Assembly: GCA_018524725.1 (NCBI GenBank)
Contig: JAEUWP010000005.1
Coordinates: forward strand, 1 to 64,000
DNA: 64,000 nt
Direction of reading: 5' to 3'
From: Podaxis mareebaensis
Taxonomy: Eukaryota > Basidiomycota > Agaricomycetes > Agaricales > Agaricaceae
In this document: one piece after another, positions 1 to 11,726 of the stretch
How positions within the stretch are numbered: position 1 is the stretch's first letter
Layout: each line of letters starts with the position of its first letter
Translations under genes and position numbers: made by a program
Notes under the pieces: generated by a model
What the model saw: the letters and a program-made list of their open reading frames with translations, nothing else
Told to the model about the DNA's origin: nothing
Database searches by the model: none

Positions 1-478
1 TAAGGATCTAGGTGCAGTAGAATTCTACTCCCACTAAAGACCTGGGTGCAGTAGAATTCTACTCCCACTAAGGATCTAGGTGCAGTAGAATTCTACTCCC
101 ACTAAAGACCTGGGTGCAGTAGAATTCTACTCCCACTAAGGATCTGGGTGCAGTAGAATTCTACTACTACTAAGGATCTGGGTGCAGTAGAATTCTACTA
201 CCACTAAGGACCTAGGTGCAGTAGAATTCTACTCCCACTAAGGTCCTGGGTGCAGTAGAATTCTACTCCCACTAAGGTCCTGGATGCAGTAGAATTCTAC
301 TACTACTAAGGTTCTAGGTGCAGTAGAATTCTACTACTACTAAGGTTCTGGGTGCAGTAGAATTCTACTCCCACTAAGGATCTAGGTGCAGTAGAATTCT
401 ACTCCCGCTAAGGATCTAGGTGCAGTAGAATTCTACTCCCACTAAGGATCTAGGTGCAGTAGAATTCTACTACTACCA
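1..478. repeat. 34-bp tandem satellite, about 14 copies, cut by the window edge
   Basis: The unit begins TAAGGATCTAGG and is 34 bp long; about 14 copies run head to tail from base 1. Each unit carries a perfect 14-bp palindrome, AGTAGAATTCTACT, with an EcoRI site at its centre. Copies differ mainly at GGATCT/AGACCT/GGTCCT/GGTTCT and at CTCCCAC/CTACTAC, while the palindrome is almost invariant. The array begins at the window edge, so its true length is unknown. No reading frame of interest is seen in it. Confidence 0.95.
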
Positions 479-493
479 GGTTCCACCTTTGCA

Positions 494-549
494 CAGCAGG
501 TTGTATGGATCACATACAGCGGGCTGTATGTGATTCATACAACCTGCTG
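494..549. repeat. Large inverted repeat (26-bp arms, 4-bp loop)
   Basis: Arms at 494-519 and 524-549 are complementary with a single mismatch (GGATCAC against GTGATTC) around the loop CGGG. Each arm starts or ends with CAGCAGGTTGTATG or its complement. It lies just after the satellite and about 310 bp upstream of the SEC24 reading frame. It could extrude as a cruciform or be a remnant of a foldback element; its function is unknown. Confidence 0.85.
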
Positions 550-857
550 TATGTCCCATAAACAGTATATGACAGTCCCCTACGTGGAGGGATTAAGGGT
601 TTGGAGGTCCTTGGATATTCGAGATGAATGTTGTCCCAAGTGGGTCTACTGGCTCGTTGCATAGGTGGCGGGTGACAGGGTAAAGAGGGGCGTTGCATAT
701 GCTGCCCAAGACAGAGATGTTATAACGAATGTAGAGGGGACTGAGATACTGATACATGGGGCCGAGGCCAGAAGACACATCAGCCAAAGGGTTAAGTTAT
801 CGTCGACGGTGTTTGCTGCGGGGGGTATAACCAAACACCAATTCGGGCCGAACGGAC

Positions 858-3800
858 ATGGGTCTGGCAGAGGAAGGGAAGATCCATTACTGCCGATGCA
901 AAACCACATTCCACAACCTCCACATACCGCCGGACTCGGCTACCAAGGTGCACATCGTCGACTTATCTTTGTGTCCGAGCGAATCCTCATGTTTGTTTCG
1001 TGAAGGACTCCGACCACGCATTGAGCCTAGCCAAGTTCCCTCGCCTATCGAGGCCATTGAAGCAGATCGTCAAGCATGGGAGGACAAGAGTTACATGACT
1101 CTTCCAGGCGCCCATGTACCTCTGTCGACATCCGAGTTTGCCGCTGTTGATCAAGGTGCGTGCCTCTCGCTTCCTTGTCATTTGGACTGACGTAGTCTGC
1201 TTCTGGACTCGTCTTAGGCAATTCTTCTCCTCGATTTATTCGGGTGACGACTTGGAATGTGCCATCAAGTTCTCGTCTCGCAAGTGATTGTGCAATACCT
1301 CTATCCGTAGTCGTGCAGCCGTTTGCGGACTTGGATCCACGGGAGGAGGACATTCCAGTGGTGGATTTAGGGCCAAAAGGTCCACCTCGGTGTGCGAAGT
1401 GTAGAGGGTATGTCAACCCGTGGTGTACCTGGGTTGCAGGAGGCATGAGGTGGAAGTGTAATTTGTGTGGCCATGAGACTGAAGGTACGCCCGCACGTTG
1501 CTACCATTTCGTTCATCCGCAATCAGATTCATGTCCTATTACCACAAGTCTCAACGGAATATTTCTCCAACCTTGACGCCAGTATGCTGCGCATGGACCA
1601 TGCGGAACGGCCAGAACTCAACCGGGGAACAGTGGAATTCGTGGTGCCTGAAGAATACTGGGCCCAGCATCCTCCTCCTAAGATCAATCCTTCTTACTTT
1701 TCTGTTGAACCTTCGCCGAACGGGTCCAAGAAACCCCTACCCATGAACTACATCTTCGCCTTCGACGTCTCTAATGACGCGATCGAGACGGGTTTCCTGA
1801 AAACATCGTGTGACTTGCTCAAAACTGTGTTATACGGCGGTACAAGCCTTGACGGGCAACAGCTGAACCCTTGCTTCCCTCCCGCAAGCCAAATTGCACT
1901 ATTGACATATGACAGAACATTGCATTTCTACGATCTGAATGTGCGAATACGCGTTTATTTCAGATTGACGGATATTGATGCTTCCATGGTTAGTCAGATC
2001 TTACGCCAATGCTAGTTGTTGCAGATTTGGATGAAGTGTTTGTGCCTCTACGAGATGGATTGTTCGTGGATCCTATAGCCCGAAGGTGCAGTATACAACA
2101 CGTCCTCACTCCCCTGCATATTGATTGTGATCAGACACGTTATCGAAGCTCTTTTGGACGCGTTGCCCCAACGATTCGCAGAATACCCCTCAAGAGACTC
2201 TTCATTGGGTTCCACACTACGTGGCATCCTGGCGTTACTTGCAAGTCATTCTCCAACCTGACTCCGTCATATTTTGTCTCAACCCCCTTTAGGCAGGACG
2301 CGGCGGGCATGCCATCCTCTTCCACTCCACACTGCCCAACACCGGACTCGGTGCCCTCCAAAACGCGCCTATTGAGCCCGACCTCTACGACACCGACAAA
2401 GAAAAAACGCTCCACAAACCACGAGACGTGTCCTGGCTTGATATAGGTGAGGAACTGGCTGAGGAGGGTATTGGCGTGAGTATGTTCCTCGCCCCAAACA
2501 AATATATGGATATCGGGTCTGTTGGTGCTGTTGCGAGCCAGACAGGTGGAGAGTTGTTTTTCCATCCGAGATTTGATTTTAGCAGGGATGCTGTGGCATT
2601 GGAGTCGCAGTTGCAGAGGGTTATGAGGCGATATCAGGGATACAACGCTACGATGCGGTTGCGGTGTTCATCCGGTGGGGTCTTCTGTCCCCTTGTTCGT
2701 TATTGGTGGGAGCTAAGCAAAAGCACTCAGGTCTTCGTATAACGAAACACTTCGGCAATTTTGTCCAAAGTAACCCAACTGATCTCGACTTCGGTATACT
2801 GGACGCGGACAAGGCGGTCGTCGCCGACTTCGAACACTCAAGCTCGCTCAGTACACACGAGTACGCACATATCCAGTGTGCGACATTATATACGACTGTG
2901 TGGGGCGAGCGGAGGGTACGCGTGATCAATCTCGCGTTGCAGATTGTAGAGTTGGCCGGGAACGTATTCCAGTATGCGGATATGGATACTGTGTTTTGTC
3001 GGTTCGCTCGTGAGGGTCAGTATGCCACTTGAAGCTTTTGAAATGGAAGAGTCGACTAACACTGGGTGAAGCCATGGTAAACATGGGCAAGCAGAAACTA
3101 AGTGCAATACGAGAAGAATTAACAGAGAAATGCTCTGCGATACTACTGGGTTACCGAACGAAATGTGCCTCTGCGACACGCGCATCCCAAGTATGCCATC
3201 TATCTATCTCCAGCTCCATGTTTTCTTTTATACATAACTGCATCTCTTTCCCAGCTTATCATCCCGGAAGCATTCAAGGCATTGCCCGCATTCCTCCTCG
3301 GCCTCCTCAAGTCTAAGCCCCTCAAAGGTACGCATCCTACCTTCCCCTTCCCTTAACTTGTTTATATCCTTTAATTCACCTGTTCAAAGGCCGTCATGTT
3401 TCCTCCGACGTCCGAAACTACACCGCTCATCGTGTTCTCTCCCTTCCCCCTCGCGACCTTATACATGCACTCTATCCGCGCCTTCTCGCTCTGCACGACC
3501 TCGACGACCAAATTGCGCTACCTCAAGTTTATACTGCGAATATTTCTAACCCCAATCCCGGTGCTGAAGGCGGAGGCGATCTGGTGCAATATGATTACAC
3601 GAAAATTCAGATGCCGTCCTTGATGAGGAACAGTCATTTCTTTATGGAAGCTGGTGGGATTTATCTCGTCGGTGCGCATGATTTCTACGTCACATCTAAC
3701 TTGGGTTGAAGTGTTTGGCATACACTAATGAGTTACTGCAGATAATGACGAGATAATGATATTCTGGATCGGTTCAGGGGTGTCGCCTCAACTCCTACAA

Positions 3801-4229
3801 GATCTGTTCGGAACAGATGATTTCATGTCGCTTGATCCTCGCCTAGTACGTCCTTGGTTCCCTTCGTGATTTTCGACTTATGTCTGATATCTCGACACTT
3901 TGGAAGCAGCATTATCTCCCACGCCTCCCAACAACGTTCTCCACACAAGTCCATAACATCCTCACAAAACGTATATCCACCCGTGGCGGTCGCAAACCAA
4001 AAATATTCATTGCAAGGCAGAACCAAGACGCCGCCGAAATCGAGTTCAGTGATATGCTCGTGGAGGATCAGAATAATGGAGCGATGTCTTATGTTGACTG
4101 TACGTGTTCCTTTTAAGGTTCCCTCCCCTGTTTACTGATGGGATGGTTATAATAGATCTTGCGTTAATTCATAAACAAATATCCAATGTCGTGAGTTCTC
4201 GGCTGAGCCGGTCATGGTTAAGGGCTTGA
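858..4229 (+). CDS. SEC24: COPII coat subunit Sec24
   Basis: Sec24 is the cargo-binding subunit of the COPII coat that forms vesicles at ER exit sites, paired with Sec23. I read 13 exons with introns at 1156-1217, 1485-1548, 1941-1993, 2086-2134, 2245-2296, 2675-2730, 3016-3071, 3191-3254, 3328-3389, 3672-3741, 3846-3909 and 4100-4155. The exons sum to 2664 nt, i.e. 887 aa. In order: a short N-terminal stretch, a zinc finger (CAKC...CNLC, around 1396-1473), the trunk ([21 protein letters not shown]), the beta-sandwich, the helical domain (from about 3072) and the gelsolin-like domain ending in a HKQ-containing tail. The Pro/Gln-rich N-terminus common in Sec24 is very short here, so an upstream exon may be missing from the model; the ATG at 858 is the first in frame. 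The 2245-2296 intron uses a less usual GTCATT donor. Confidence 0.92.
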
Positions 4230-5652
4230 CACCTGACGCCCCTTTCATGTAGCTCAACAGCGGCAGTACACTCGGCGGCAGTGCGAGTATCCGTGGTTCG
4301 CCATGGTGAGAGGCGTGACCATAGCGAAGGACGGCGATGTGTCGAGTGTTTATTTATATGTGCGGTGCTTAGAATGATCTTTCGAATGCCACGTTTATGA
4401 CTCAATATGTCCATTTGTTTCTTCTGTACGCGAGCATTCTAACCCTTTGGCAAGTGGGCGATCCATCTAGGCCTTTTCTATCCTCGCCTTATGTTTCTGT
4501 TAACTCCAGAATAGAAGGGATGAGCAGCAGTGGGAGAGGGAATGACTTCCTGTCCCACTTCGCGTCACAACCCCGACGCATTGCTCTATACTGTAGTCTC
4601 AGCAACTAAGGACATAACAATTTCGAAGGAATTTGCCATGGGATGTTTGCACAGTTCCTGTTGAAAACCATCGTTGAATCACCAATGACCGGGGTATTAT
4701 TTCTCTGGGAATGGCAGGCGCATGATTACACATAGGACGATTGCACAAGTTGGTGAGCCCCAATATGTCTGAGACCTGGGCAGGCGCTTCTTCGTGCCAT
4801 CTTAGTCTCACAGCGGCAAAAACGGCCGTGGCGCGAAGAAAGTCCCGCCATATGTAAGCCAATCAGCAAACACACGACAGCCGAGAGTGTACCCCCGAGA
4901 ATATCCACCAACGGCCGAGGCTGCGGACAATCAGAAAGTGGAACTTACTGATATTTTGGTGAATTTCTTCGAAGGACTTCCCGACTCCCAATTGTTAACC
5001 AATCAAAGTTGCTTCTTTCCCTTTGGCTTCCGAGAACAGCAATTACAAAAGGCTTGTCGGACAGGGAGGGCGTGATGGGTCTGCTTTAATTATACATCAT
5101 CATCCTCCGGCTCGAGGCAGCACTTTGGATGGAGCCTCCTGGCCACGAAAACACGAAGAGCAGAGACGTTGAATCAGGCTAATGGTGAACAAGAAACTGC
5201 CAGGATTAGTGGAGTCCGAGGTATACTCCACCGAATGTGTCGCAGGACCGAGCACGGTCAAGATGCAGGCCGTGCATCATACACCAGACAGTCATTTCGA
5301 TTCAATGGTTGGGAAATAAATATGTCTTGACGCTCTAAAAGAACACACCTGGCACCGCTCGCTCCACTGATGTACAATGCTATCAAACTTCGGAGATTCT
5401 CAACATCACAAACTAACCAAAGTAGAAGGCCATGCGACACCCATTCCGATCGTTCGCTCCAGCAGGATCACAAGAAACACTGCATCGAAGGACAGACTCT
5501 GGGAACTTGGCAACCTACTCGTCGATCCTCAGTCAACATGCCTGGGAAGCATCATGTTCCTCACGTCTATGCGTTGCTAATGATAGCCACTCCTCTCATA
5601 TTCCCAAGTACAAATATCCTCTACAATCGCTACCCAACGAACCAAACCAACT
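4230..5652. other. Intergenic, no supported gene
   Basis: Short unrelated open frames on both strands, none with recognisable motifs, intron structure or codon bias. The last ~300 bases presumably hold the promoter and leader of the 7TM gene that begins at 5653; no clear TATA box was identified. Confidence 0.5.
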
Positions 5653-6712
5653 ATGGCCTCCACTTTCGACATTATACACGCAGTGGACGACCAGGAGCTG
5701 CCGTTGGCAGTGGGCATGTTCCTCAGCTCATCATTCACTGGAGGACTCATCACTCTGGGAATTCTTTGTGTTTTCCTTCTGTCCGCAGAAACTGGAGGGT
5801 CTCCGAAACGACGTCGTCTGTTACGGATCTATATCATTGCTCTCCTGCTCGCGGTTGTCGCCTTCGAACTTGCATACTTCCTCACCACCAACTTCTATGC
5901 CATATTTTATCCTCATTCAACGGAGGAATAAAACAGGATGATGCAGAAACTATTTGTTGCTGTGAATCTGTTTGAGGTCGTCATCCTAAGCATGACCGAC
6001 GGACTTCTTGTGGGTCTGACTCAATTCTCACCATCCAGACTTTCCTCCGACATACATTATGAGCAGATATGGCGATGCTATATGGTCCACAAGGTATTTG
6101 AGCATAGCTCAGCAAGGTGGCGGAATATCTTCTGGGCCTTTCCAGCATGCCTGTGGGTACTAAATATAGGTACGAACAGCCTAAAATCAAAGCTGTAACG
6201 GAATATTGCTAACCGTAGCCCAGTTATAGGATTGATGTCGTCTGCGATAAACCAAGGGCAACTGGGCGGTCTTTTCCAGGTAATAATGTTTGCATCCAAT
6301 GCGGTCATAACCCTTCATGGGACTGTCTTCATTATCTTTCGCTTGCTGGTACTCAGGCGAATGGCAATAGCATGCCTGGGCAATAAGGCTCCAACGGCGC
6401 GATGCCTCTGCCTTGTGGGTATCCTGCTGGAATCTGCCGCCATCAACGTGCCAATTGCAATTGGAGCTGCTATTGGGGACATATTCAGTATAAACCCCAT
6501 GTCTATCCTGATCCCTGTTCTTTTTCCAAGTCAGGTGCGCCATTTATGAATTCAAGTTTGAGAAAATGCGTGAGCTGAGATAAAAGCGCTAGGCATTTGC
6601 ATCCGTCCTGATCATTTATCAATTTGCTATAGGCAAAGCTTTCGATCGACAAAAACAAGAGGAGATAGTACCAAGGCCGATGGGATGGGAAAACACAGAG
6701 TCCAGTGCCTGA
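5653..6712 (+). pseudogene. Seven-transmembrane Agaricomycete membrane protein, interrupted by an in-frame stop
   Basis: Three exons (5653-6169, 6230-6534, 6593-6712; introns of 60 and 58 nt) sum to 942 nt, exactly 314 codons, so the splice model keeps one frame throughout. The product has alternating hydrophobic segments (LAVGMFLSSSF, IIALLLAVVAFELAYF, FVAVNLFEVVIL, IFWAFPACLW, ASVLIIYQFAIG) and a short polar tail ending GWENTESSA. The motif WRCYMV followed by ARWRNIFWAFP is typical of the large unnamed 7TM families of Agaricomycetes. A TAA at 5929-5931 (codon 93) interrupts the frame between the second and third hydrophobic regions, and no GT donor is placed to remove it. Either the gene has recently died, or the base is a sequencing error, or translation restarts at 5938. 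Function unknown. Confidence 0.7.
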
Positions 6713-7507
6713 TACCCCAACCTGTCTGGTTGCTGTGTTGAATGTGGATCCTGATGTGTGTATTTCGCGTCGTTTGGTCGGCGAATAGGACAGTTTGAAG
6801 GAGACCATTGCAAGGACTCTGCTTAACATCCACTTGTTGACCAAGATATTATGTGCTGCTCTGAATCCGAGATTTATTAGGACGGATCGATCGGGTGGTT
6901 CAATCAGCATATCTCAGTGACAATTGTAGGTCAACCGGTCACACTTGGTTGCCATGGATTTGAGTGATTCTCGTGTCGAATCTTCGCATCTAGTGGCCCC
7001 CTTATACAAAGCCCCCGTCGACCTTCCGCAAGTCGTAGACATTCTAAGATTGCAGTCTATCAGCTTGGTGGAGACATTGTGTAAGAGAAAATGGAAAGGA
7101 CCACCCCTTGTGACGTACGATAACTTCATGTTCTCAACCTTGCTAATGACGGCGTTGAGTAACTTTGCTGTGGACAAGGAGCGTAGGGCAGCGACAGATG
7201 CACTAGAGACCTTGGTATTAAGCATAGGATGATATACTTTGTCATAGAAAGTGCAGGGCAATTCTGGAGGAGTGACTTCCATTCCTACGTTGTACGAGCC
7301 ATCGTATCACTCCATGTCTTAGTCCTCACAACTGAGGAAAGTGGTGACAATCCCCGGGCAATGTACAAGGCATACGCACGATCTTGTCTCGTCGAGTATA
7401 GTACGGTGAGCCTCGACAAGTGTTGGTGAATTACTTGCAAGTATAGCTGGAGTGTTGTCCTCCGAAGCAGATAGAACAACCATATGAACTACTCAGTCTT
7501 ATCCAAA
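6713..7507. other. Intergenic, possible weak coding remnants
   Basis: Overlapping open frames exist on both strands (for example 6945-7232 plus and 6914-7282 minus), but neither shows a motif, splice pattern or start context that decides between them. Some are mildly hydrophobic. I cannot support a gene here. Confidence 0.4.
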
Positions 7508-7629
7508 TTGAAGCTTTGAAGCTTGAGGCCTTACGGCCTTGAGGTTTGAAGAGGTGACAAGTTTGTGCATCAGGCGGCAAAAACGGTTATGAAGGGCGCA
7601 CCGCCACATGCCGATCTTCAAAGCTTCAA
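7508..7629. repeat. MITE-like 122-bp segment with 14-bp terminal inverted repeats
   Basis: TTGAAGCTTTGAAG at 7508-7521 is exactly the reverse complement of CTTCAAAGCTTCAA at 7616-7629. The interior also contains the near-palindrome GAGGCCTTACGGCCTTGAGG. No clear target-site duplication flanks it, so identification as a transposon footprint is tentative. Confidence 0.45.
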
Positions 7630-7726
7630 CTCGAAAAAGATGGTAATTCCCACGTTCATGTGACTGTTCAATTAGGATATGTAGATAGTGGTTCTGTCTG
7701 TATCACGGTTATCGTCATTTACGACA

Positions 7727-8050
7727 ATGAAGAGTAACAAACACGCCAAATCCTTCCGATGCGTGGCTGCACCAAAATGTACATTCTCTTCATGGGTGCT
7801 ATCTGGACTGCACAAGCACGAGTACAGTTGTCCTTGGGTCAAAGAGCAACGTGCCTGGATCGCAGCCAAAGTCAAAGCTCTGCGAAAAAAGGGGGTCCCC
7901 ATCTTTGGACAACGAGTTGAATTGAAGATTGCGCATGAACGTCAGAGGGGTGTGCCTCAGGATGGGAGCCATGCTACACCCAAGGTATGTATCAATATGG
8001 GGTGCAGTGTTAATCGCGTTAATCGTCATGGTCTAGACGACTTTCTTTAA
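7727..8050 (+). CDS. Small basic hypothetical protein with a zinc-finger-like N-terminus
   Basis: A single open frame of about 107 aa from the ATG at 7727. The N-terminal part has Cys and His spaced like a degenerate C2H2/C2HC finger (CVAAPKC ... HKHEYSC), followed by a basic helix-rich stretch (KVKALRKKG). The last part, after about 7983, may be intron, because AAGGTATGT there resembles a splice donor and further exons could follow. No family recognised. It may be a fragment of a larger gene or of a transposon accessory protein; only weak support. Confidence 0.25.
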   Translation: MKSNKHAKSFRCVAAPKCTFSSWVLSGLHKHEYSCPWVKEQRAWIAAKVKALRKKGVPIFGQRVELKIAHERQRGVPQDGSHATPKVCINMGCSVNRVNRHGLDDFL

Positions 8051-8467
8051 CATGGGGGCCTGAGTAGCATTTCGATAGTAGCGGGGCATACGAATAATCT
8101 GGGATACTGAACAGCCGAGTGACTTAATCAGAGCTACGAGGCAGGAGGACGCGAACCTCACTGGGCCACAATGGTCAGATGTAAATACTTGCCAAAAAAA
8201 CGTCTAGATCTGTGAGCCCCAATTTGTTAATACACAAGACGGGAAGAGAAGAGTCCATCTTGCAGGACAAGGTAGGTCGGGAGACGAATAGTCAATGCAT
8301 TGACCACTAAGCGGGGGAGGGAAACTGGGAGGGCCATTTGGTGCTTTATGCGAAGGAAAAACTTGTGGACTTCGTAGCACGAAATTCCAGTTCAACCACA
8401 ACCAAGGAAGATGTATTTACTCAAGACATCGCAGCATCAAGCTTCAAGTCACGATCCACATTACCAC
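8051..8467. other. Intergenic, presumed 3' side of COG3
   Basis: Nothing coding is recognised. The region follows the COG3 stop codon on the minus strand, so it should contain that gene's 3' untranslated region and terminator. Confidence 0.4.
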
Positions 8468-11400
8468 CTAATAAGCAGATACATCAATAACCTCGCTCAG
8501 CACCTCACCCAGTTTAACCACACCCATCAACTCTCCCTCCCCCTCCTCCTGGCCTGATTTATGATCATTCGCAGCAGCATCCAAGAACTCCCGATAACCC
8601 TCAACTACACGTTCTCTCACATGGTGCACCAACACTCCAACCGTTCCGCCGCCCGCACCCGCCTCTCTAGAATCAAGATACAATTTCATCTTCGCAAACG
8701 CACTACGGAGGTCGCGTGTACACGATTCTTGGAAGAGTCCATCCGTCTGTTTCGGTGGTAGGCGGGTGGAGGTTGAGGTTGATGAACCAGGAGCAGACGA
8801 TGATGCGACGGGGTTGGGGGGTGTTGAGGAAGGAAGGGTAGATAGGGTCGAAGATGAGAGCCATGGTACAAGGACTCGACAGGTCGTGTTCGTACATTCG
8901 TAGATGACATTCTCACATGCTTTGCGCAATGCTTGGTCAATGTTCTGGTTCAGACAAATTAGCGTGTTTATCACAGGGGACATTGCGTAGGAGACGTACG
9001 TATCGAAGGTCTCCTCGCTCTCCATGCACTCCAACACCAAGCGTACCAAAAAGTCCTTCAGGAAGTGGTAGCAACCCAGATGTGCGGCTCAACAAATTCG
9101 CCAAGGTATCTAGGAGAGGCGGTCAATACTTTATCAACCCAGTCGTCTTCAGGGGATGCTCACCTGTAACACCACCGCCAACAAGGCCCACCCCAGTCGA
9201 ACTACCAGCCATACCAGAATTCCCACCAAGCTCAAAATCTCCGACAACCTCCTTCAATATCAACAAATGCCTCAGCAAGAATAGTTCCCCGTCCAATACG
9301 CCAGCTGAGCCTTTACGTGTTTTGATGTTCTCGCTCGCAGTAATTAAAGACTGATGGCAGAGCTGAATGGCTTCTTGGGCAATATCTTCAAAGATCGCCG
9401 GCTGAGGATTGCTCAGGTGAGTTACACATAATTCAGAGATGGTCTGGGTTCATCATACCTGAACGAACTCTCTGAGTTGCTCCAACACCCACACCGTCTT
9501 CCTCACAGTTGGATACCAACATTCTCTATCCCGCAACAAACTGTCCTTAGGCAACCCACAAAGAGTGACTTGACTTACGCTCGCCTTTTCATTGAGGTTG
9601 AACTGCGTCTTCCCACCATTCTTACTCTTGTGTGCCTCTAAGACAGGCACTAATCAACAAAATGCTTTAGGATGGGCAAGGCAAACCGAAAACATACCGA
9701 CAAGCAACTCAGGCCACTTCAAATCCTCAGGCTTAGGGACGTAATACCGAACCTCAGACTGAATCATCGCCTGTGCCTTGAAGAACAACCGTGTTTGCGC
9801 ATCTTGCAACACCATCTGCAACAACCGACTTATATGCAGTCTTCCTAACCTTCCTTTACCCCTCCCTCTGTCCTGCTGTTGCTTGGCAGAGTCCAGATCA
9901 ATTGTGAGTTCGTCGTCGTCATCAGAAACATCCGAATCCGTAGGCGTTGGAGTCGGGGAGGTGGTGAATGCCGAAGAATCGAGGACCATTAGTGCTTGAA
10001 GGACCGTGCAGACCTCACAGAGAGCTGTGAGTCGTGGCTCGTGTAGTATTCGAGGACGGAGATCGTCGTAAAGGATGTCACATAGCTTCTCTAGATACTG
10101 ACTGTAGGCATTTGGGTGAGCTACCAAACGTCCGGCTGACGAGAATTACTTACTAGAGTTCCTCTTCAGCTGTGCTAAAGAAAGACCGGTACAGGTTAAA
10201 TTCATCCGTACATAACTGCTTAAGGAAGCTGCAACCAGCCCTGGTCTAACGGAATCACGTACATGTAATTAGTTTTGCTGCAAGGATAAAAGCGAGTGAA
10301 GCTCACTAGTTCAACCAGCTCACCCCTTACGACGTCTAACCCCTTGATTTCCTCTTGTATCCACCCAGCCAACAAGCTCCTTCGTGCGCTGAAGTACGCG
10401 CTGTAGCACTCGCTCAAAAGCGATGAGAGATCTTCGGGGTATGTAGCAGCTCGGCGTTCGAGTTCTCGCAGAAGGGGGTGGATCTTGGGTGCAACAGAGC
10501 GGAAGCGTGTGTACAAGAGGTGGTACTGCGCTGTTTGGGAGACATCCTACGAAAGTTCACGTCGACCCGTGGGAGGGACAGGTAATTGGAGCCAGTGACA
10601 TACCTTCTCGGAAAGTCTCCTAGAAATGTCGGCTGTGAGAGCTCTCAGAGAACCCACGAAGGACATCTTGATCAAGGTCATCGCGCGGGTCATGCATTGC
10701 TGGAATCTGAGTAGATAAACCTCAGCTTCGCGATAATGTCTCTATGTACACACAGTCCGTCAATGTTTCAGCGGTAGGGAGGGCTGGGATGACGTACGTG
10801 AGCCTTTAAGAAACTGATGCACACGTCCACGCGCTCGACCATGTACAAGAAATCCGCTTCGAAGATGAGCGACTCGCCGGGATGGTTTAACATTCTTGTG
10901 GCGCGTTCGAGTTCTTGGAAGTATTCCAAGCGTTCGCCAATATCCTCCATGACTCCCAACAGCCTGTCCTGGTCTCTCACATGAGCTACAAGCATTCGGA
11001 GTGTAAGAGCCAGGCGACTCACCCTTTCCTCGACAACGCGCTCGCATCCTTCCTTCACAACTCGACCATTTTCCTCGACTCTCCACCACTCGTCATACAT
11101 TTCTCCAAGCAAACCATCGACCTCCTCGATCCGCTTGATTAATCCTTCGCACACTTCCAGGTGCTCCATGAGCGAAGCTACATGGGCACGGAAATGTGCT
11201 TCCTGGCTGTGCGCGACCGACCTATCAATTAACGCAAACCAATCATAGAATTGTTCCGGTGATTGGACAGGTGACTTTGGGTGTAGTGCGTGGACCTGGG
11301 AAGTTCTTGAAGCAACATTCAAAGGGGTACCGGGGCGAGACGAAGGTGATGCAGATGAGGGTAACTTGCCGTGAGCAAGCGGTGTTCCTGGACGCGAGTT

Positions 11401-11700
11401 AGACAGTCCTGCATCCTCCTGCGTTATAAACTACCAGCTTTGTGAGCAAGGTACTAGAGATTAAACTAAATGACATACGCGTAATGGCAGGGGTATTTTC
11501 TCGTTTGCGACTTTGAGTGCATTGATGCTCCTGAGCTCAAGGTCACCCAACGGAGCCTTCTCTTCCCATTCCTCGACGCTGATGGTCTTGCGTGCTGGTG
11601 CTATCGCTGGAGGTCGTCGAACCTGGGATGGACGGGAGGAAGCCATAGCACGGTCAGGCACAAGTGCTGCCGTGGGAATCCTTTGAATTGACATGGCCAA
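8468..11700 (-). CDS. COG3: Conserved oligomeric Golgi complex subunit 3 (Sec34 family)
   Basis: COG3 is a lobe A subunit of the COG tether, which captures retrograde vesicles at the Golgi. Reading down the minus strand, several exons are visible. First an N-terminus rich in Ser/Pro/Arg (from 11700; a second ATG lies at 11694). Then the diagnostic Sec34 N-terminal region (FYDWFALIDRSVAHSQEAHF, about 11210-11260), a long coiled coil, and LEYFQELERATRMLNHPGES (about 10870-10935). Then YTRFRSVAPKIHPLL (about 10470-10515), YDDLRPRILHEPRLTALCEV (about 10010-10080), an acidic linker, and DAQTRLFFKAQAMIQSEVRYY (about 9740-9810). The final exon ends EVIDVSAY. The C-terminal exons contain a Ser/Thr-rich insert (about 8770-8850). 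Exon borders beyond the first few were not all fixed. The gene is divergent from the F-box gene at 11727. Confidence 0.9.
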
Positions 11701-11726
11701 GGCGATGCATCAGGTGCCTCGATATA
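11701..11726. promoter_or_regulatory. 26-bp gap between two divergent start codons
   Basis: The COG3 ATG (minus, 11700) and the F-box ATG (plus, 11727) are only 26 bp apart. Any transcripts with untranslated leaders must overlap in antisense, and each promoter must lie inside the other gene's 5' coding part. The COG3 start could be at 11694 instead, widening the gap to 32 bp. Confidence 0.6.

Noticed and set aside
1..478. CRISPR-like array
   Set aside because: Units are contiguous 34-bp repeats without unique spacers, and the host is a fungus.
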